A stretch of DNA of 64,000 nt, from NCBI GenBank assembly GCA_040289295.1, contig PSLA01000012.1:3270-67269 (forward strand). Reading direction: 5' to 3'. Below the pieces are notes generated by a model. It searched no databases. It was not told where the DNA came from and saw only the letters and a list, made by a program, of their open reading frames with translations. The stretch is from J051 sp040289295. GTDB lineage: Bacteria; Armatimonadota; Fimbriimonadia; Fimbriimonadales; ATM1. Of the stretch, positions 60,872-64,000 are shown one piece after another (within the stretch, counting starts at the first letter, position 1; each line of letters starts with the position of its first letter). A program made the translations under genes and the position numbers.

Positions 60872-61351
60872 TCAATCCTGAACGAAATCTGACGCGGGGC
60901 TGATGCGGCCGGGGAAGTTGCGCGCCCTCAGCACCCATTCTTCGATGGACTGGTTGCAAGCGAAGTGGTACGTCTCGCCGTTCACAATCCAACTCCGCTT
61001 TGGATCGGCGCGTGTGAGAAGCACGGGGTCAATGTAGTCTCCCTTGCGTGGCTTCAGGTCTATGGGAAAGGAGTTGTCGGGATACTTCGCCGAAGGCCAT
61101 GTGTTGCCGTTCGCTTTTACGTCATCTTCTGTGTACATTCCGCGTGGCGTCGTGAAGATGGTTCTTTCAAACTTCGCCCATTCTGCGGGAGGCGGAGGGT
61201 CTTTGAAGTAGCCACCAATGCCGATCCTGGCGAGCTGTTCCGCGGGCGGGGTCCTCTCGGTATCGCCGCCGGGCGCCGCGCGCAGGAACCACGCCAACGC
61301 GCCGAACAGCACGAGGCCGATGATCAAGCCGATGACGTTTCCTTTAGTCAT
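60872..61351 (-). CDS. hypothetical membrane-anchored protein
   Basis: 159 residues. One N-terminal transmembrane helix (VIGLIIGLVLFGALAWFL) is followed by a soluble region with many prolines and aromatic residues (FKDPPPPAEWAKFERTIF, then LTRADPKRSWIVNGETYHFACNQSIEEWV). No family recognised. It is probably third in the operon with the small cysteine protein and the TIM-barrel gene. Confidence 0.65.
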   Translation of the reverse strand: MTKGNVIGLIIGLVLFGALAWFLRAAPGGDTERTPPAEQLARIGIGGYFKDPPPPAEWAKFERTIFTTPRGMYTEDDVKANGNTWPSAKYPDNSFPIDLKPRKGDYIDPVLLTRADPKRSWIVNGETYHFACNQSIEEWVLRARNFPGRISPASDFVQD

Positions 61352-61391
61352 ATTTCAATTCTTTCTACGCGCGGCGCTTGCCTCCCGCTCC

Positions 61392-61634
61392 CTACCGTAA
61401 CTCCCACTCCGACCAGCGTCGCCGTCCTCCGGGTTGCCTCTCGGGCCGTCCGGGCAGCGGAGCGCCTGCACGGATATCCAGGAGGCGCTCGCGGAACTCG
61501 TTCATCGTGCACACTGCCCTCGGCCCGAACGCCTGGGCGACCTCGATGGCATCTGACATGCTGCGTGGGTTGACCTTGCCGTCGCGGCAGGCACCTGCTT
61601 CGATGTTGAACCTTCGGCACTCCTCGCAGCGCAT
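61392..61634 (-). CDS. small cysteine-containing protein
   Basis: 80 residues. Four cysteines (3, 6, 16 and 42) with a C-x2-C start (MRCEECRRFN) suggest a small zinc or Fe-S binding unit. The tail is Arg/Gly/Pro-rich. It lies nine bases after the stop of the glycoside hydrolase-like gene. The function is unknown. Confidence 0.55.
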   Translation of the reverse strand: MRCEECRRFNIEAGACRDGKVNPRSMSDAIEVAQAFGPRAVCTMNEFRERLLDIRAGAPLPGRPERQPGGRRRWSEWELR

Positions 61635-61643
61635 CCTCCCTAT

Positions 61644-63644
61644 CTACCTGACGGAGCCGTCACCCGGGACGATGCGCGTTTCCGTCTGGGCGGTGATGTC
61701 CATGAACCGGATGCCGGCAGTCGGGAGGTGGAATGATGTCGGGTCAGCGACCTCAACCTCTCGCCCCCGGTTGCCAGAGGGCTTGACAACGTACAGACGC
61801 CCGCGGATGCGCGTGTCCGGCCCGAGGGGGCGGCGCACAACCTGCTCCTCTCCGTAACCGGTGCGCGGATCGGGCCAGGTGTACCTGCGCAGCCCTGAGA
61901 GCCGCGCCATTCCTGCTCGAAATGTCTGCTCTGCGGGCGTGGGCATGGAGCGACCGACAACGACAATCAGTGTTCGCCCTTGGGCCCAGGGGACCCGAAT
62001 CAGTAGGCAATCTTGTTCGGGATTTGAAGGCACGGTGTCCCAATCGATCTCCACCTCGCCACAGCGCACGTGTCGGGGCTGTACGCAGCCGCCCGACCTG
62101 CCTGACTGCTCCGACGAAACAACCCTCCTGGACGCGCTGTTGGGGGAAGCAGGCAGACGTCTATCGGATATACTCGAGGTTTCAATCGGCAGCGCGCTCG
62201 GCCTAATAAGCACCATCACGTCAAGCGAACCCACACTGGGTTTGTACTCCGGCGCAAGGTCGTAAGCGAGCTCATGGATGTCTTCAAGGCGCCTGCCACG
62301 CGAAACTGCTACGCCTATCAGCGACGGAACCGCGTCTTGGATGCGAATGGTCCGAGGCGCAAGGGGAACGAGCCCTTTACGAAAGAGCGGAGCGCATGCC
62401 TGGAACGCGACCAGCGCACCCGGGTCCGTGCTCATGTCGAAGTTGTATTGCGGCGCGCGGCTCTCGAGAAAGCGCGGCAAACGCGAATCCGGCCCAAACA
62501 GTGGACGATACATCTCGTGGAAGAACAGCCCGGCATAGCCGAACCGCGTAGAGCGCACCGCTACATCTGCGATCAAGCGACTGAACCCGCCAGGCGCAAG
62601 CTTTGCACCGATCTCCGTGATAAGAGTCGGCTTATCAGCTAGTCGAACCCCTAGGCGATCGAGAATCGGCTCGCGCGAAAGGTCATACGGTAAGATCGGC
62701 CCGTTCACATCTCCGGGGTCGCCGAACGCCGGATACACGTTCCATCCGTAGGCGTCGCAAGGTTGAAATGCTTCGAATGCTGCCGGGCCTGCCATCGGCG
62801 CACTGTCCGCGACAAGCAGAGGGCGCTTCGAGCCGAGCAGCGAGCGCAGCAGATCGCGCGCCTCTGCATGTGCCCCCTTGTACGCGACGGCGAGTCGCAT
62901 CACGCGCTCCTGGGCATGCAGGCGTAGGACGTCGCCCTCGATGTCGAGCGCCTCGCTGATTCGCCCACGCGAGCGGGCGGAGGCACGCCGCAGTCGTGAC
63001 GCGATGAGCCCGTTTTCCTGTTGCGGCTCGGCAAGGAACCACCCCACCTCGTTCGTTAACTGGATGCCAAGCAACGCAGGCGAGGCGCCGAACGGACGCT
63101 TGGTGTATGGGTTCTCATGCTGCATCAGCCGCTTGAGCCTCTCCAACACCAGCGCGCGCACGCCGGGATGCCACAGGCCAAGGACGCACGAGTCTCGCGT
63201 GTTTCCGATGCCGAAGGCTGCCGCGTCCTCGGCGGAGTAGTACGGCTCCCCCAGTCCGAGGGCAAAATCTCGAAGCAGGATATAGATGCCCTCCTCTTCG
63301 CAGATCTGCTGCTGCCTTGAGAGGCGGTCAAGAATCGGGCTCGGGAGCTCAGTCGGCGCAACGCCAGGGCGAGCAGGGTGGCCGTCCGGTCCCCAAACGC
63401 GAAATGGAAGATTCACGCGTATCGCGTTCACCCCCATTGAAGCAAGGAACTGGAACGCGCCGCGATGGTCAAGGTCGGATGGGCCGATGTTCACACCGTA
63501 CAGCCGCAGGTCGTCGGCTCCGGCGCGCAACCGGTCGCCGCTCACCGTCACCCTTCGCCCTTCCGTAATAGGTGCGCGGGATGGATATGCGGCGAACGAA
63601 CTCTGTTCTCGCGTAAGGGGAATCGGGTAGTCCACCGTGTCCAT
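61644..63644 (-). CDS. TIM-barrel glycoside hydrolase-like protein
   Basis: 666 residues. The N-terminal barrel has the general acid/base pair in IQLTNEVGWFL (Asn198-Glu199) and the expected nucleophile in LITEIGAKL (Glu344), a layout of clan GH-A enzymes such as GH5 or GH42. YGVNIGPSDLD and MGVNAIRVNLPFR are also typical. The C-terminal 250 residues are beta-rich and could be carbohydrate-binding. No signal peptide is seen, so it may act inside the cell or be exported another way. ATG at 63644 is preferred, since TAAACA lies seven bases upstream; a GTG is two codons before. The sugar is unknown. Confidence 0.82.
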   Translation of the reverse strand: MDTVDYPIPLTREQSSFAAYPSRAPITEGRRVTVSGDRLRAGADDLRLYGVNIGPSDLDHRGAFQFLASMGVNAIRVNLPFRVWGPDGHPARPGVAPTELPSPILDRLSRQQQICEEEGIYILLRDFALGLGEPYYSAEDAAAFGIGNTRDSCVLGLWHPGVRALVLERLKRLMQHENPYTKRPFGASPALLGIQLTNEVGWFLAEPQQENGLIASRLRRASARSRGRISEALDIEGDVLRLHAQERVMRLAVAYKGAHAEARDLLRSLLGSKRPLLVADSAPMAGPAAFEAFQPCDAYGWNVYPAFGDPGDVNGPILPYDLSREPILDRLGVRLADKPTLITEIGAKLAPGGFSRLIADVAVRSTRFGYAGLFFHEMYRPLFGPDSRLPRFLESRAPQYNFDMSTDPGALVAFQACAPLFRKGLVPLAPRTIRIQDAVPSLIGVAVSRGRRLEDIHELAYDLAPEYKPSVGSLDVMVLIRPSALPIETSSISDRRLPASPNSASRRVVSSEQSGRSGGCVQPRHVRCGEVEIDWDTVPSNPEQDCLLIRVPWAQGRTLIVVVGRSMPTPAEQTFRAGMARLSGLRRYTWPDPRTGYGEEQVVRRPLGPDTRIRGRLYVVKPSGNRGREVEVADPTSFHLPTAGIRFMDITAQTETRIVPGDGSVR

Positions 63645-63719
63645 GCTCACTTGTTTAGACGCGCGGCAGGCGCGGCGTCAACGGGTGAACATTTTTGCAC
63701 AGCCTGCGTATGTTCGGGC

Positions 63720-64000
63720 ATGAGGCGATTCGCGACATCGGTTTTGTTGGTGTTGATGCTTGCGGGAGGCGCGCTCGCACAGGGAGCAGGCTCCGGGTTG
63801 GAGCGAGGCGGCGCGGACGTTGGGCGTGACCAACGAGGCGATCGGGCCCCGGTGATGGACATCCTGCAGGTGAACGCGCTGGCGATCATCACGCTTCCTT
63901 CCGTTCGACAGGAGCTGCAACTGAGCGAAGATCAAAGCGGAAAGATCAGGGAGATTCTTGAGAAGGCGCGGCCGGGGGCGGACGCATCGCCGGAGCGCCG
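63720..64000 (+). CDS. hypothetical exported protein, partial at the window end
   Basis: At least 93 residues, running off the window. A signal peptide (MRRFATSVLLVLMLAGGALA) precedes a polar linker and a helix starting at LPSVRQELQLSEDQSGKIREILEKARPG. The Spy/LTXXQ-type helical hairpin is a possible match (LQLSEDQ). TATGTT at 63709-63714 lies five bases before the ATG with no Shine-Dalgarno. The frame is open to the end. Confidence 0.7.
   Translation, partial: MRRFATSVLLVLMLAGGALAQGAGSGLERGGADVGRDQRGDRAPVMDILQVNALAIITLPSVRQELQLSEDQSGKIREILEKARPGADASPER

Overview
The window is about 64 kb of moderately high G+C bacterial chromosome, densely packed with mostly housekeeping genes and containing two assembly gaps (runs of N at 4857-4866 and 23487-23539), so it probably comes from a draft or metagenome assembly. 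A didermic cell is indicated by an LPS-export operon (LptB, LptF-type permease, an LptC/LptA-like protein) and by a large S-layer-homology outer-membrane porin. The gene complement (SLH porin, STN-type exported proteins, many small exported hypotheticals, TTG/GTG starts) fits Armatimonadota (Fimbriimonadia-like). That placement is an inference from gene style, not from a marker tree.

Layout. 1-3.4 kb: a small lipoprotein divergent from CTP synthase (pyrG), then a secreted trypsin-like protease. 3.5-7.5 kb: a four-gene operon for a Tat-exported molybdenum hydroxylase of PaoABC/YagTSR type, ending in a small GTGA-coupled cysteine-rich protein. 7.6-12.8 kb: zinc-ribbon coiled-coil protein, an unknown protein, a MobA-like nucleotidyltransferase, prolyl oligopeptidase and a DinB-superfamily protein. 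12.9-15.4 kb: an ArsR repressor coupled to a 25-residue peptide with 12 cysteines, and a redoxin/cytochrome c/copper-monooxygenase fusion. 15.3-15.9 kb has no gene. 15.9-20.4 kb: tRNA-Ala, a PD40 propeller protein, rarA, a Y-family polymerase homologue lacking the catalytic motifs, and an ECF sigma factor. 20.4-24.7 kb: secE-nusG-rplK-rplA downstream of a frameshifted STN-type gene. 24.7-34.6 kb: MerR regulator, TPR glycosyltransferase, DinG-like helicase, aconitase, zinc-ribbon/TPR membrane protein and dUTPase. 34.6-40.6 kb: beta-barrel protein, hflX-prmC, tRNA-Ala, metallo-beta-lactamase, thioesterase, GNAT, alkyltransferase-like protein and tRNA-Val. 40.7-42.5 kb: a protoglobin divergent from an HxlR regulator plus a glutamine-amidotransferase-like hydrolase, with a perfect 10-bp inverted repeat between them. 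42.5-48.7 kb: the rlmN-lptC-lptB-lptF-DUF3084-RuvC-like operon. 48.8-64 kb: SLH porin, metK, nucleotidyltransferase, a run of small membrane and lipoprotein genes leading to trpG/pabA, clpB, a TIM-barrel hydrolase operon and the start of one more exported protein.

Two genome-scale patterns recur. First, many single genes have a -10-like hexamer ending 5-7 bases before the start codon and no Shine-Dalgarno, which suggests abundant leaderless transcripts. Second, a roughly 43-bp G+C-rich palindromic repeat occurs five times, once in frame inside the molybdenum subunit gene. The best candidates for something undescribed are the ArsR/poly-cysteine peptide pair, the HxlR-protoglobin module, and the catalytically degenerate Y-family polymerase with its own operator-like dyad beside rarA.
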